Source: Pseudomonadota bacterium (lineage in GTDB: Bacteria; Pseudomonadota; Gammaproteobacteria; Burkholderiales; Burkholderiaceae_D). Taken from it: a DNA stretch of 11,864 nucleotides. The stretch covers positions 1 to 11,864 of the forward strand of contig JAFECY010000127.1 of NCBI GenBank assembly GCA_018241865.1. The letters are read 5' to 3'. Below, one piece after another: positions 1-6,301 of the stretch. The stretch's first letter is position 1. Each line of letters begins with the position of its first letter. The notes under the pieces are model-generated. The model saw only the letters and a list, made by a program, of their open reading frames with translations. It did no database searches and was not told where the DNA came from. Made by a program: the position numbers and the translations under genes.

Positions 1-153
1 ACCAATATTCTGCTTTACTGTAACAAAAAGCAAGATGCATGAGAACAACGTTCTTCTATGGACATAAGGCATCGTGGCTTTTATGCGAAAAGTTACTCAA
101 ATTACAATAACACCGCTTTTCCCTCTATGTAAACTGGAAAAGCCCGGCCGCAT
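1..153. other. gene-free stretch at left edge
   Basis: No convincing coding frame lies here. It contains an 8-bp inverted repeat just past the rubredoxin stop (listed separately), a shorter 5-bp repeat AGAAC-AAC-GTTCT at 42-54, and a weak minus-strand promoter-like pair. That pair is TTGTAA (102-107 read on the minus strand) and CATAAA (80-85), with a 16-bp spacer. The pair would fire leftwards, towards a gene beyond the window. What that gene is cannot be seen. Confidence 0.5.
115..143 (-). terminator. inverted repeat downstream of rubredoxin, possible terminator
   Basis: GCTTTTCC at 115-122 and GGAAAAGC at 136-143 form a perfect 8-bp stem with a 13-nt loop, starting 10 bp past the rubredoxin stop codon. 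The stem is AT-rich in the middle and no clear T-run follows on the minus strand. It could be a weak terminator, a 3'-end stabilising hairpin or an operator for a leftward gene. The stem is seen directly; the role is inferred. Confidence 0.35.
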
Positions 154-345
154 TCAAATCGCCACCATTTCAAAATCGTCCTTGCGCGCGCCACATTCGG
201 GGCAAGTCCAGTTCATCGGCACGTCAGCCCAGCGCGTGCCCGGCGCGATACCCTCATCCGGCAAACCGGCGGCCTCGTCATACACCCAGCCGCAGATCAG
301 GCACATCCAAGTCTTGAATTCTTCATTCGATGTCGTGTTGCTCAC
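154..345 (-). CDS. rubA: rubredoxin
   Basis: This is a small cytoplasmic iron protein that carries one electron at an Fe(Cys)4 centre. The two knuckles are both present: CLICGWVYDEAAG near the N-terminus and CPECGARKDDFE near the C-terminus, with the typical GIAPGTRWADVP linker between them. I place the start at the GTG at 345-343, giving 63 residues, because GAAGGG (360-355) sits 9 nt upstream as a ribosome binding site. A TTG at 366 would add seven residues but has no such site. The product has about ten residues more than minimal rubredoxins ahead of the first Cys. It diverges from the thiD-like gene with 57 bp between starts. The redox partner cannot be told from this window; alkane hydroxylases or oxidative-stress reductases are family possibilities. 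The family call is secure, the start less so. Confidence 0.93.
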   Translation of the reverse strand: MSNTTSNEEFKTWMCLICGWVYDEAAGLPDEGIAPGTRWADVPMNWTCPECGARKDDFEMVAI

Positions 346-402
346 AATTGACTGCCCTTCAATCAAGTAAAATGGAAAACCAGTTATCTTAATCTACCAG
401 AC
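346..402. promoter_or_regulatory. divergent promoter region of rubA and thiD-like gene
   Basis: These 57 bp separate the two divergent start codons and must hold or overlap both promoters. On the minus strand, TTGGTT (409-414) and TAAGAT (386-391) are 17 bp apart and could serve rubredoxin, though only 7 of 12 bases match consensus. On the plus strand, TTGACT (348-353) is a good -35 but has no -10 at proper spacing. No riboswitch-sized leader precedes the thiD-like gene, so a TPP riboswitch is excluded here. Confidence 0.3.
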
Positions 403-1251
403 GTGCAAAACCAACCTTCCCCCACCCTGATATTGACCTTCAACGCCAGCGATCCGGTCGGTGCCATCGGCCTGCAGGCCGACCTCGCTTCCTTCGCCGC
501 CATCGGCTGCCACGGCCTATCGGTCACTACCTCGATCCTGATCGGCGACACGACCCATATCGAAGATGCGCAAGTGATCGATGCCGATTGCGTCGCCGAC
601 CAGGCGCGCGTGGTGCTGGAAGACATGCCGGTGGCAGCGTTCAAGGTTGGTGCGCTAGGCAGCGTGGAAAACGTCTCGGTAATCGCCGAAATCGTTTCCG
701 ATTATCCCGATGTGCCGCTGATCCTCGATCCTTTCCTCTCGACCATGCCGGACCAAGGCATCGAAAGCGAAGACTTGCTCATCGCCATCCGTGAATTGTT
801 GATTCCGCAAACCACCTTGCTACTGGCATCGACGGTAGAACTGGAGCGCCTAGCCGAAACTTGGCGCGAACCTTCCGCCGAAGACACGCTGGCGCACGAC
901 GCCATGCGCGTGATCGAACTTGGTTGCGAATACCTGTTCGTCACCGGCACACCGAGCGCGGCGCATGATGTTTCCAACACCCTGTTCGACGAAAGCGGCG
1001 TGATCCGCCACGACAACTGGCAACGCATCGCCGGCTCCTTCAGCGGCTCCGGCACCACGCTCTCGGCCACGGTCGCTGCCCTGCTGGCCAATGGTTTAGA
1101 CGTACCGGAAGCCGTGTTCGAGGCACAGGAATTTACCATCGCCGCCATCGCCAATGCCCAGCGCATGGGTATGGGCCGCATGGTGCCGGATCGCTACTTC
1201 TGGGCGCGCGAAGCAGAGGATGAAGAAAACGAAACCGGCTCGACACACTAA
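403..1251 (+). CDS. thiD: ThiD-like hydroxymethylpyrimidine kinase homologue (divergent)
   Basis: This is a ribokinase-fold protein of 282 residues, related to ThiD, which phosphorylates HMP and HMP-P in thiamine synthesis. Family features seen are SDPVGAIGLQADL (16-28), CHGLSVTT (36-43), the VGAL and LILDP strands (82-85, 106-110), and the C-terminal LSATVAALLANGLDVPEAV stretch (220-238). Key residues differ. The GTGC anion-hole motif with its catalytic Cys reads GSGT (215-218), the Gln/Glu that contacts the pyrimidine aligns with Gly48, and the TPNLPEA motif is replaced by ASTVELE (142-148). It may therefore be a divergent kinase of changed specificity or an inactive relative. The GTG start has no clear ribosome binding site. 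hemL follows on the same strand after 36 bp. The fold is confident; the enzymatic activity is doubtful. Confidence 0.75.
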   Translation: MQNQPSPTLILTFNASDPVGAIGLQADLASFAAIGCHGLSVTTSILIGDTTHIEDAQVIDADCVADQARVVLEDMPVAAFKVGALGSVENVSVIAEIVSDYPDVPLILDPFLSTMPDQGIESEDLLIAIRELLIPQTTLLLASTVELERLAETWREPSAEDTLAHDAMRVIELGCEYLFVTGTPSAAHDVSNTLFDESGVIRHDNWQRIAGSFSGSGTTLSATVAALLANGLDVPEAVFEAQEFTIAAIANAQRMGMGRMVPDRYFWAREAEDEENETGSTH

Positions 1252-1287
1252 TCACTCTCATTCCACGTTTTATTGCCTTATCCCAGC

Positions 1288-2571
1288 ATGACTTCCCACA
1301 ACGATACTCTGTTTGCCCGCGCCCAGCGCACCACACCCGGCGGCGTCAACTCTCCCGTGCGTGCCTTCCGTTCGGTCGGCGGCACACCCCGCTTCATCAC
1401 CCGCGCCGAAGGTCCCTACACTTGGGATGCCGATGGCAAACGCTATACCGATTACGTTGGTTCTTGGGGACCGGCCATCGTCGGCCACGCCCATCCGACC
1501 GTCATCAAAGCGGTACAAGATGCGGCCGTACGCGGTCTCTCCTTCGGCGCACCGACCGAAGCGGAAATCGAGATGGCGGAAGAAATCTGCAAGCTGGTGC
1601 CGTCGATCGAACAGGTGCGGTTGGTATCGAGCGGCACCGAAGCCACCATGAGCGCATTGCGACTGGCGCGCGGCGCTACCGGGCGCGACATGATCGTGAA
1701 ATTTGAAGGCTGTTACCACGGCCACGCCGATTCGCTACTAGTCAAAGCCGGCAGCGGCGCACTGACCTTCGGCAATCCGACATCAGCCGGCGTTCCCGCC
1801 GATTTCGTCCAGCACACGTTGGTACTCGACTACAACAACGTCGCGCAACTGGAAGAAACTTTCGCTCGCGTAGGCGACAAAATTGCCTGCGTCATCGTCG
1901 AGCCGGTCGCCGGCAACATGAACTTGGTACGCGGCACGTCGGCATTCCTGCACACCATGCGCCGCTTGTGCACGCAATACGGCGCACTGCTGATTTTCGA
2001 TGAAGTCATGTCCGGTTTTCGCGTTGGTTTGCATGGCGCACAAGCGCTACACAACATCACGCCCGACATCACCGCTCTAGGTAAAGTGATCGGCGGTGGC
2101 ATGCCAGTGGCGGCTTTCGGCGGTCGCGCCGATCTGATGAAACACATGGCACCACTCGGTGCGGTGTATCAGGCCGGCACCTTATCCGGCAATCCGGTCG
2201 CGGTGGCGGCCGGCATGGCGACGCTGAGATTGATTCAAGAGCCGGGGTTTTATGAATCGCTCGGCACGCAAACCCGTCGTCTCACCGATGGCCTGACACA
2301 AGCGGCGCAAGATGCTGGCGTGACTTTCTGCGCCGACGCAGTGGGCGGCATGTTCGGCCTGTATTTCGCTACCCAGCCTCCAACCAGCTACGCCGAGATG
2401 ATGGCGAGCGACAAGGAGAAGTTCAACCGCTTCTTCCACGCCATGCTGGATCAAGGGCATTACTTTGCGCCGGCGGCGTTCGAGGCGGGATTTGTTTCAG
2501 CACAACATAGCGACGCGGTCATCGACGGCACCATCGCCGCCGCGCGCACCGCGTTTGCTGCGCTGACGTAA
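1288..2571 (+). CDS. hemL: glutamate-1-semialdehyde 2,1-aminomutase
   Basis: This PLP enzyme converts glutamate-1-semialdehyde to 5-aminolevulinate, the first committed tetrapyrrole precursor, in the C5 pathway used by betaproteobacteria. The 427-residue length matches the family. Visible signatures are [12 protein letters not shown] (16-27), DYVGSWGP (55-62), the phosphate-binding SSGTEAT (114-120), [10 protein letters not shown] (236-245) with the cofactor-contacting Asp238, and the Schiff-base lysine Lys266 in [19 protein letters not shown]. The ATG at 1288 is chosen over an upstream in-frame TTG at 1273 because it gives the normal family N-terminus; neither has a strong ribosome binding site. 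It is probably cotranscribed with the thiD-like gene. Its TAA stop directly abuts the end of the convergent corA. Confidence 0.96.
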   Translation: MTSHNDTLFARAQRTTPGGVNSPVRAFRSVGGTPRFITRAEGPYTWDADGKRYTDYVGSWGPAIVGHAHPTVIKAVQDAAVRGLSFGAPTEAEIEMAEEICKLVPSIEQVRLVSSGTEATMSALRLARGATGRDMIVKFEGCYHGHADSLLVKAGSGALTFGNPTSAGVPADFVQHTLVLDYNNVAQLEETFARVGDKIACVIVEPVAGNMNLVRGTSAFLHTMRRLCTQYGALLIFDEVMSGFRVGLHGAQALHNITPDITALGKVIGGGMPVAAFGGRADLMKHMAPLGAVYQAGTLSGNPVAVAAGMATLRLIQEPGFYESLGTQTRRLTDGLTQAAQDAGVTFCADAVGGMFGLYFATQPPTSYAEMMASDKEKFNRFFHAMLDQGHYFAPAAFEAGFVSAQHSDAVIDGTIAAARTAFAALT

Positions 2572-3537
2572 TCAGTTTAACCAGCCGCGCCGCTTGAAAT
2601 ACATGAAAGGCGCGATCGCACTGCCCAGCATCAGCACCAGCGCGAAGGGATAACCCAGATCCCAGTTCAATTCCGGCAGGATCTTGAAATTCATGCCGTA
2701 GATGCTGGCGATCAGAGTCGGCGGCAGGAAGGCGACCGAGGCCACCGAGAAGATCTTGATGATCTTGTTCTGGTTAATGTTAATGAAACCGACGGTGGCA
2801 TCCATCAAGAAATTGATCTTATCGAACAAGAAGGCGGTGTGACCGTCCAGCGATTCGATGTCGCGCAAAATTTGGCGCGCCTCCTCGAACTGATCGGCAT
2901 TCAGCAAGCGTCCGCGCATCAGGAAACTGACCGCGCGTCGCGTATCCATCATGTTGCGGCGAATGCGACCATTCAAATCTTCTTCGTGCGCGATGGCATT
3001 CAGTGCTTCGGCGGCATCTTGGTCGGTCAAATTTTTCTTCAACACGCTGCCACTGACTTCTTCCAATGTTTGATACACCCCTTCCAACGCATCCGCCGAA
3101 TATTCGACATCCGTCGCGTACAAATCGAGTAGCACGTCGCGATAATCGCCGATCGAACCGGGGCGCGAACGCGCACGCATGCGCACTAGGCGAAACACCG
3201 GTAAATCATCGTTGCGCACCGAGAACAACATGTTACGGGCGAGAATGAAAGCCACCGTGATGACGCGTGCCGGGCCTTCGTCTTCATCGAGCAGGAAGTC
3301 GGTACGCAGATGCAGATCGCCGTTCTCGGCTTCGTAGTGCCGTGCCGAGGCTTCAATATCTTTGACTTCATCTTCGCCTGGCAGGGTGACGCCGTAAATG
3401 CTTCTGACCCAAGCGCGCTCGTCATCGTTCGGATCAGTCAGATCGACCCATATCGGCGACACTTTTTCCAGATCGGCACGACTGTCGATATTGACCTGGT
3501 TGAGCCGGCCGTTTTGCAATACGAATACGTTGATCAT
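2572..3537 (-). CDS. corA: magnesium/cobalt transport protein CorA
   Basis: This is an inner-membrane pentameric channel for Mg2+ and Co2+ uptake. The 321-residue product has the expected large, charged cytoplasmic N-terminal domain (about 1-255), rich in helices, then two C-terminal membrane spans (about 261-279 and 294-314). The selectivity signature YGMN is at 280-283, and the periplasmic loop reads LPEL where CorA proteins usually have MPEL. It ends in a basic tail (FKRRGWLN). The ATG at 3537-3535 is chosen because GGGAGAA lies just upstream with CGT as spacer; a GTG 13 codons further upstream lacks this. A possible promoter lies about 180 bp upstream, implying a long leader. It is convergent with hemL, with no base between the two stop codons. 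Confidence 0.95.
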   Translation of the reverse strand: MINVFVLQNGRLNQVNIDSRADLEKVSPIWVDLTDPNDDERAWVRSIYGVTLPGEDEVKDIEASARHYEAENGDLHLRTDFLLDEDEGPARVITVAFILARNMLFSVRNDDLPVFRLVRMRARSRPGSIGDYRDVLLDLYATDVEYSADALEGVYQTLEEVSGSVLKKNLTDQDAAEALNAIAHEEDLNGRIRRNMMDTRRAVSFLMRGRLLNADQFEEARQILRDIESLDGHTAFLFDKINFLMDATVGFININQNKIIKIFSVASVAFLPPTLIASIYGMNFKILPELNWDLGYPFALVLMLGSAIAPFMYFKRRGWLN

Positions 3538-3720
3538 ACGTTCTCCCGACCGCAGCAATACCTGCCTGCAGCACACCCTGCGGATCGTACCCGCAAGCTT
3601 TTCAATTCTTCAGGGAGCGCGACCAAAATCTGGCCATGAATGCGCCGCCCACCATCACGGCGAGAGGCGCGATGAACTTACACGCTGTCTCGCCGACCGG
3701 CCGTTTGATGTCGGCCAATT

Positions 3721-3749
3721 ATTCTAGGACTACCCAAGTCGGGTCTCCA
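3721..3749 (-). promoter_or_regulatory. candidate corA promoter
   Basis: Read on the minus strand, TGGAGA (3744-3749) and TAGAAT (3721-3726) are separated by 17 bp. They match the sigma70 consensus at 4 of 6 and 5 of 6 positions. Transcription would begin near 3714 and leave a leader of roughly 175-180 nt before the corA ATG. This is a pattern match only. Confidence 0.35.
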
Positions 3750-3795
3750 AAAACGAAAACAGCGCAAGTGTACGTTCATCAATTACGGCAGGCAA

Positions 3796-3813
3796 GCCTG
3801 ACCGCCGTCAGGC
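3796..3813 (-). terminator. hairpin after the mpl-mtgA cluster, possible terminator
   Basis: GCCTGAC (3796-3802) and GTCAGGC (3807-3813) form a perfect 7-bp GC-rich stem with a 4-nt loop, about 30 bp past the mtgA stop. On the minus strand only TT follows before GCC, so it is not a textbook intrinsic terminator. An overlapping CAGGC (3789-3793) could pair with the left arm instead. Its position makes it the natural 3' end of the cluster, perhaps aided by Rho or as a 3'-end stabiliser. Confidence 0.45.
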
Positions 3814-3842
3814 GATGATATAGCGAGAAAATGACAACGGCA

Positions 3843-4538
3843 TTACGGCAGTTCCGCCGCACCCATGCGACGCAGAATCAGGTTGGTGCGCTTGGACAGA
3901 TAGCCGGAGCCGCGATGCTTGTCGTAGAAACGGGGATTGGGCAACATGACCGCCAGCCGCGCCGCCTGCGCCGCCGACAAATTGGCGGCCGGCACACCGA
4001 AATAATGTTGCGCCGCCGCCTCGGCACCAAACACGCCGCTACCCCATTCGACCACGTTGAGATAAATCTCGAAGATGCGTTCCTTGTCCATCAGGAATTC
4101 GAGCATGTAGGTGATGACGAATTCCTGCGCCTTGCGCACATAGCTGCGCTCACCGGAAAGGAACAGGTTCTTGGCCAGTTGCTGGGTGATGGTGGAACCG
4201 CCGGCCACTACCTTGCCCTTCTTGTTGTTCTTCTCATAGGCTTTTTGCAGCGCTTCCCAATCGATACCTTCGTGTTCGGAGAAATTGGAATCTTCCGATG
4301 CAATGATGGCGCGCTTCAAGTTATTGGAAATGTGGTCATACGTCACCCATTTTTGCTGCAGTTGGGCACCCGTATTTTTCTCCCGCAGCACGGAAAGTTG
4401 CTGGCGCATGAAACTGGTGTTGCCCGGATTGTGATCCACCCACCACCATATCTGCAGGAAAAAATACAGTTGCAACAGCAAGACCAGTCCGACCGGCACG
4501 ACGACCAGCCAGAAAAACAGCTTACGGATCATTTTCAT
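3843..4538 (-). CDS. mtgA: monofunctional biosynthetic peptidoglycan transglycosylase
   Basis: This is a GT51 glycosyltransferase of 231 residues that polymerises lipid II into glycan strands at the periplasmic face of the inner membrane. It has an N-terminal membrane anchor (about 6-30) with no penicillin-binding domain, as expected for MtgA. Signature motifs in order are [12 protein letters not shown] (82-93) with the catalytic Glu82, [15 protein letters not shown] (113-127), RKAQE (135-139) and the [17 protein letters not shown] stretch (159-175). The ATG overlaps the aroE stop as ATGA (4535-4538), so translation is probably coupled to aroE. It is the last gene of the minus-strand cluster and is followed by a hairpin. 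Confidence 0.96.
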   Translation of the reverse strand: MKMIRKLFFWLVVVPVGLVLLLQLYFFLQIWWWVDHNPGNTSFMRQQLSVLREKNTGAQLQQKWVTYDHISNNLKRAIIASEDSNFSEHEGIDWEALQKAYEKNNKKGKVVAGGSTITQQLAKNLFLSGERSYVRKAQEFVITYMLEFLMDKERIFEIYLNVVEWGSGVFGAEAAAQHYFGVPAANLSAAQAARLAVMLPNPRFYDKHRGSGYLSKRTNLILRRMGAAELP

Positions 4539-5353
4539 GCCTGCAATTGCGCGCGCAGTGCGGCGAATACCGGCGTGGTATCGGGCCGCACGCCGCGCCA
4601 GATGCAGAAGGACTCGGCCGCTTGCTCGACCAACATACCCAGACCATCGCGCACGGCGGCGCCATGTTGCGCGGCAAATTGCATGAAGGCGGTCGGCTCC
4701 TTGCCGTACACCATGTCGTAAGCCAGCACGCCGGCATGCAGCAAGGTCGGCGCGATCGGCGGCACATCGCCTGCCAAACTAGCCGAGGTGGCATTGATGA
4801 TGAGATCGAAGTGGCCTTGCAGTTGTGCAAATTCGTCCGCTTGCACCACGCCTTGCGCACCAAACTGCTGCGCCAGTTCCAGCGCCCGCGCCGCCGTCCG
4901 ATTAGCAATCACCAGCGCGGCGGGGCGCTGCGTCAATAAGGGCAGCACTACGCCGCGCGCAGCACCACCTGCACCCAACAACAAGATGCGTTTGCCGGTC
5001 AATGCCCAGCCAGCATTGACGACGATATCGTTGACTAATCCGATGCCGTCGGTATTGTCGCCGTGGATTTCCCCATCGACGATATGCAGGGTATTGACCG
5101 CGCCGGCGGCACGCGCCCGTTCGCTCAATGTATCGGCGAGCGCATGCGCTTCCAGCTTGAACGGCACCGTAACATTGGCACCCTTGCCACCTTGCTGGAT
5201 GAAGTCGCGCACGGCAGTCGCGAAACCGTCCAGCGGTGCCAACCAGCGCTCGTAATGCATATCCTGCCCGCTCTGGACAGCGAAACGCGTGTGAATTTCC
5301 GGGGACTTGCTGTGGGCAATCGGATTACCGAACACGACGTAGCGGTCGCTCAT
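4535..5353 (-). CDS. aroE: shikimate dehydrogenase (NADP+)
   Basis: The enzyme reduces 3-dehydroshikimate to shikimate with NADPH, in the pathway to chorismate. The 272-residue product has the standard length. The shikimate site is visible as NPIAHSKSP (10-18, with Ser15 and Ser17), NVTVPFK (60-66) with catalytic Lys66, and GDNTDGIG (98-105) with Asp102. The NADP-binding fold shows GAGGAARG (127-134) and the NRT motif (151-153). I use the ATG at 5353-5351 because GGGG lies 8 nt upstream. A GTG two codons earlier would overlap the preceding stop but sits too close to that site. It begins 2 bp after the tonB-like stop and overlaps mtgA by 4 bp. Confidence 0.96.
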   Translation of the reverse strand: MSDRYVVFGNPIAHSKSPEIHTRFAVQSGQDMHYERWLAPLDGFATAVRDFIQQGGKGANVTVPFKLEAHALADTLSERARAAGAVNTLHIVDGEIHGDNTDGIGLVNDIVVNAGWALTGKRILLLGAGGAARGVVLPLLTQRPAALVIANRTAARALELAQQFGAQGVVQADEFAQLQGHFDLIINATSASLAGDVPPIAPTLLHAGVLAYDMVYGKEPTAFMQFAAQHGAAVRDGLGMLVEQAAESFCIWRGVRPDTTPVFAALRAQLQA

Positions 5354-5355
5354 GT

Positions 5356-6240
5356 TCACTGCCCCGACAATTCAGCTTCCAGCGCTTCTTCGCGGGTGAA
5401 CTTGAAGCGAGTGACCACGACCCAGACATCGTCTTTGCCATTGCTGCGCATATCCTTGGGGAAGGGGCCGAATGGCGCGGCGCGGCGAACGATGCGCAGA
5501 GCGGCAGCATCGAGCGCGGCATTACCGGATGAGCGCTCCACGGTCGGACCGCCTTCGTCCATGTAAATCTGGCCGTTCTGGAAAATCGGCAATGAAATAA
5601 TCAATTCACCGTACAGCTTCTGACCATCTTTTTGCGGAAAATTCAGCGTGCCGATTTTTTCAATCCGCTCCTTGACCGCGTTGTAATACATCGCATACTC
5701 AACCCTGCGTGTGCTGGGCGAAATGATGGTTTTCTTCGGTCGCTTGCTTTCGTCTTCGATGCGTTTGTTGATTTCCGCCTCGGCACGCGCCAAAACTTTG
5801 GTGCTATCTACAGCATCACTGCCTTCCTGTACCGCCTCTTTCGGCTTGTCCAGATCGGTCACGCGAGGTACGACGAAGGGTGTCTTCTTCGACAATTGCT
5901 CCATCAGCTTGCGCTGCTGCTCCTCCATTTCGACCGCTTTACGTTGCGCGGCTTTGACGCTATCGCCTGTCTCGATTTTTTGTGAATCTGGCAGAGGCGA
6001 CTTGGCGCGACCCGATTCGGCATTGCCGCCGCCATCTAGGTTCGCCTGCGCCAAGGCATCCGCCTTCAGCGGTTTTTTGTCGTGCTTAGCATTGACGAGG
6101 ACGACTTCGAGGCCGGGATCGGCCGGTTTGAACTTAAAGGCGTCGGGAGCGACGAAACGAACCGTGAGGAGAACCGCATGCACCAGCACCGAGGCGGTGA
6201 CGGCAATAGCGAGCGGCAGGTTTTGATTCAGTGATTTCAC
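5356..6240 (-). CDS. TonB-like energy transducer protein
   Basis: This is a predicted inner-membrane-anchored periplasmic protein of 294 residues. The single N-terminal span (about 8-30) contains SVLVH (17-21), which reproduces the Ser and His spacing of the TonB membrane helix that couples to ExbB/ExbD. The middle is charged and probably helical or coiled (about 95-120 and 145-170). It lacks the long Pro-rich spacer of classical TonB, which gives it a TolA-like look. The C-terminal part (about 185-280) resembles a TonB C-terminal domain: [16 protein letters not shown], then [14 protein letters not shown] and PFGPFP. The GTG start at 6240-6238 has no ribosome binding site of its own but overlaps the stop of an upstream mini-ORF. 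No exbB or exbD is in the window, so its partner motor is unknown. Confidence 0.82.
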   Translation of the reverse strand: MKSLNQNLPLAIAVTASVLVHAVLLTVRFVAPDAFKFKPADPGLEVVLVNAKHDKKPLKADALAQANLDGGGNAESGRAKSPLPDSQKIETGDSVKAAQRKAVEMEEQQRKLMEQLSKKTPFVVPRVTDLDKPKEAVQEGSDAVDSTKVLARAEAEINKRIEDESKRPKKTIISPSTRRVEYAMYYNAVKERIEKIGTLNFPQKDGQKLYGELIISLPIFQNGQIYMDEGGPTVERSSGNAALDAAALRIVRRAAPFGPFPKDMRSNGKDDVWVVVTRFKFTREEALEAELSGQ

Positions 6241-6287
6241 GCGCGACGAGGCTGCAATCGAAGTGCTGATTTTACGACAAAGTACAT
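6237..6287 (-). CDS. possible 16-codon mini-ORF coupled to the tonB-like gene
   Basis: An ATG at 6287-6285 follows TGAGG with a 6-nt spacer, a better ribosome binding site than most genes here. It opens 14 bp after the rnb stop. The frame encodes [16 protein letters not shown] and stops at TGA (6239-6237), which overlaps the GTG start of the tonB-like gene as GTGA. The likely role is translational coupling: ribosomes load at the mini-ORF and restart at the GTG. Other readings are that this is the true N-terminus of the TonB-like protein split by a one-base error or frameshift, or that it is chance. The peptide resembles nothing I know. Confidence 0.4.
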   Translation of the reverse strand: MYFVVKSALRLQPRRA

Positions 6288-6301
6288 CGTTTTCCTCAGG
6301 A

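Larger units (their letters stand above)
3538..3842. other. gene-free stretch with corA leader
   Basis: No coding frame here looks real. The stretch lies between the start of corA and the end of mtgA. Besides the promoter-like pair and hairpin listed separately, it holds several inverted repeats. One is TGCGG/CCGCA (3579-3583 and 3591-3595) around a 7-nt loop. Another is GCCGAC/GTCGGC (3692-3697 and 3710-3715), which can alternatively pair as GGCCG/CGGCC (3699-3703 and 3712-3716). ATTACGGCAG occurs at 3782-3791 and again at 3842-3851 across the mtgA stop. The structured segments lie mostly in what would be the corA 5' untranslated region. Confidence 0.5.

Noticed and set aside
74..370. 98-residue plus-strand open frame over the rubredoxin gene
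   Set aside because: It is antisense to a clear rubredoxin with both CxxC motifs and resembles no protein family.
348..373. TTGACT plus TAAAAT as a promoter for the thiD-like gene
   Set aside because: The spacer is only 14 bp, too short for a sigma70 promoter, and the -35 lies inside the likely rubredoxin start region.
3831..4721. 296-residue plus-strand open frame
   Set aside because: It is antisense to mtgA and the end of aroE, whose motifs are all present; its composition looks like a shadow frame.
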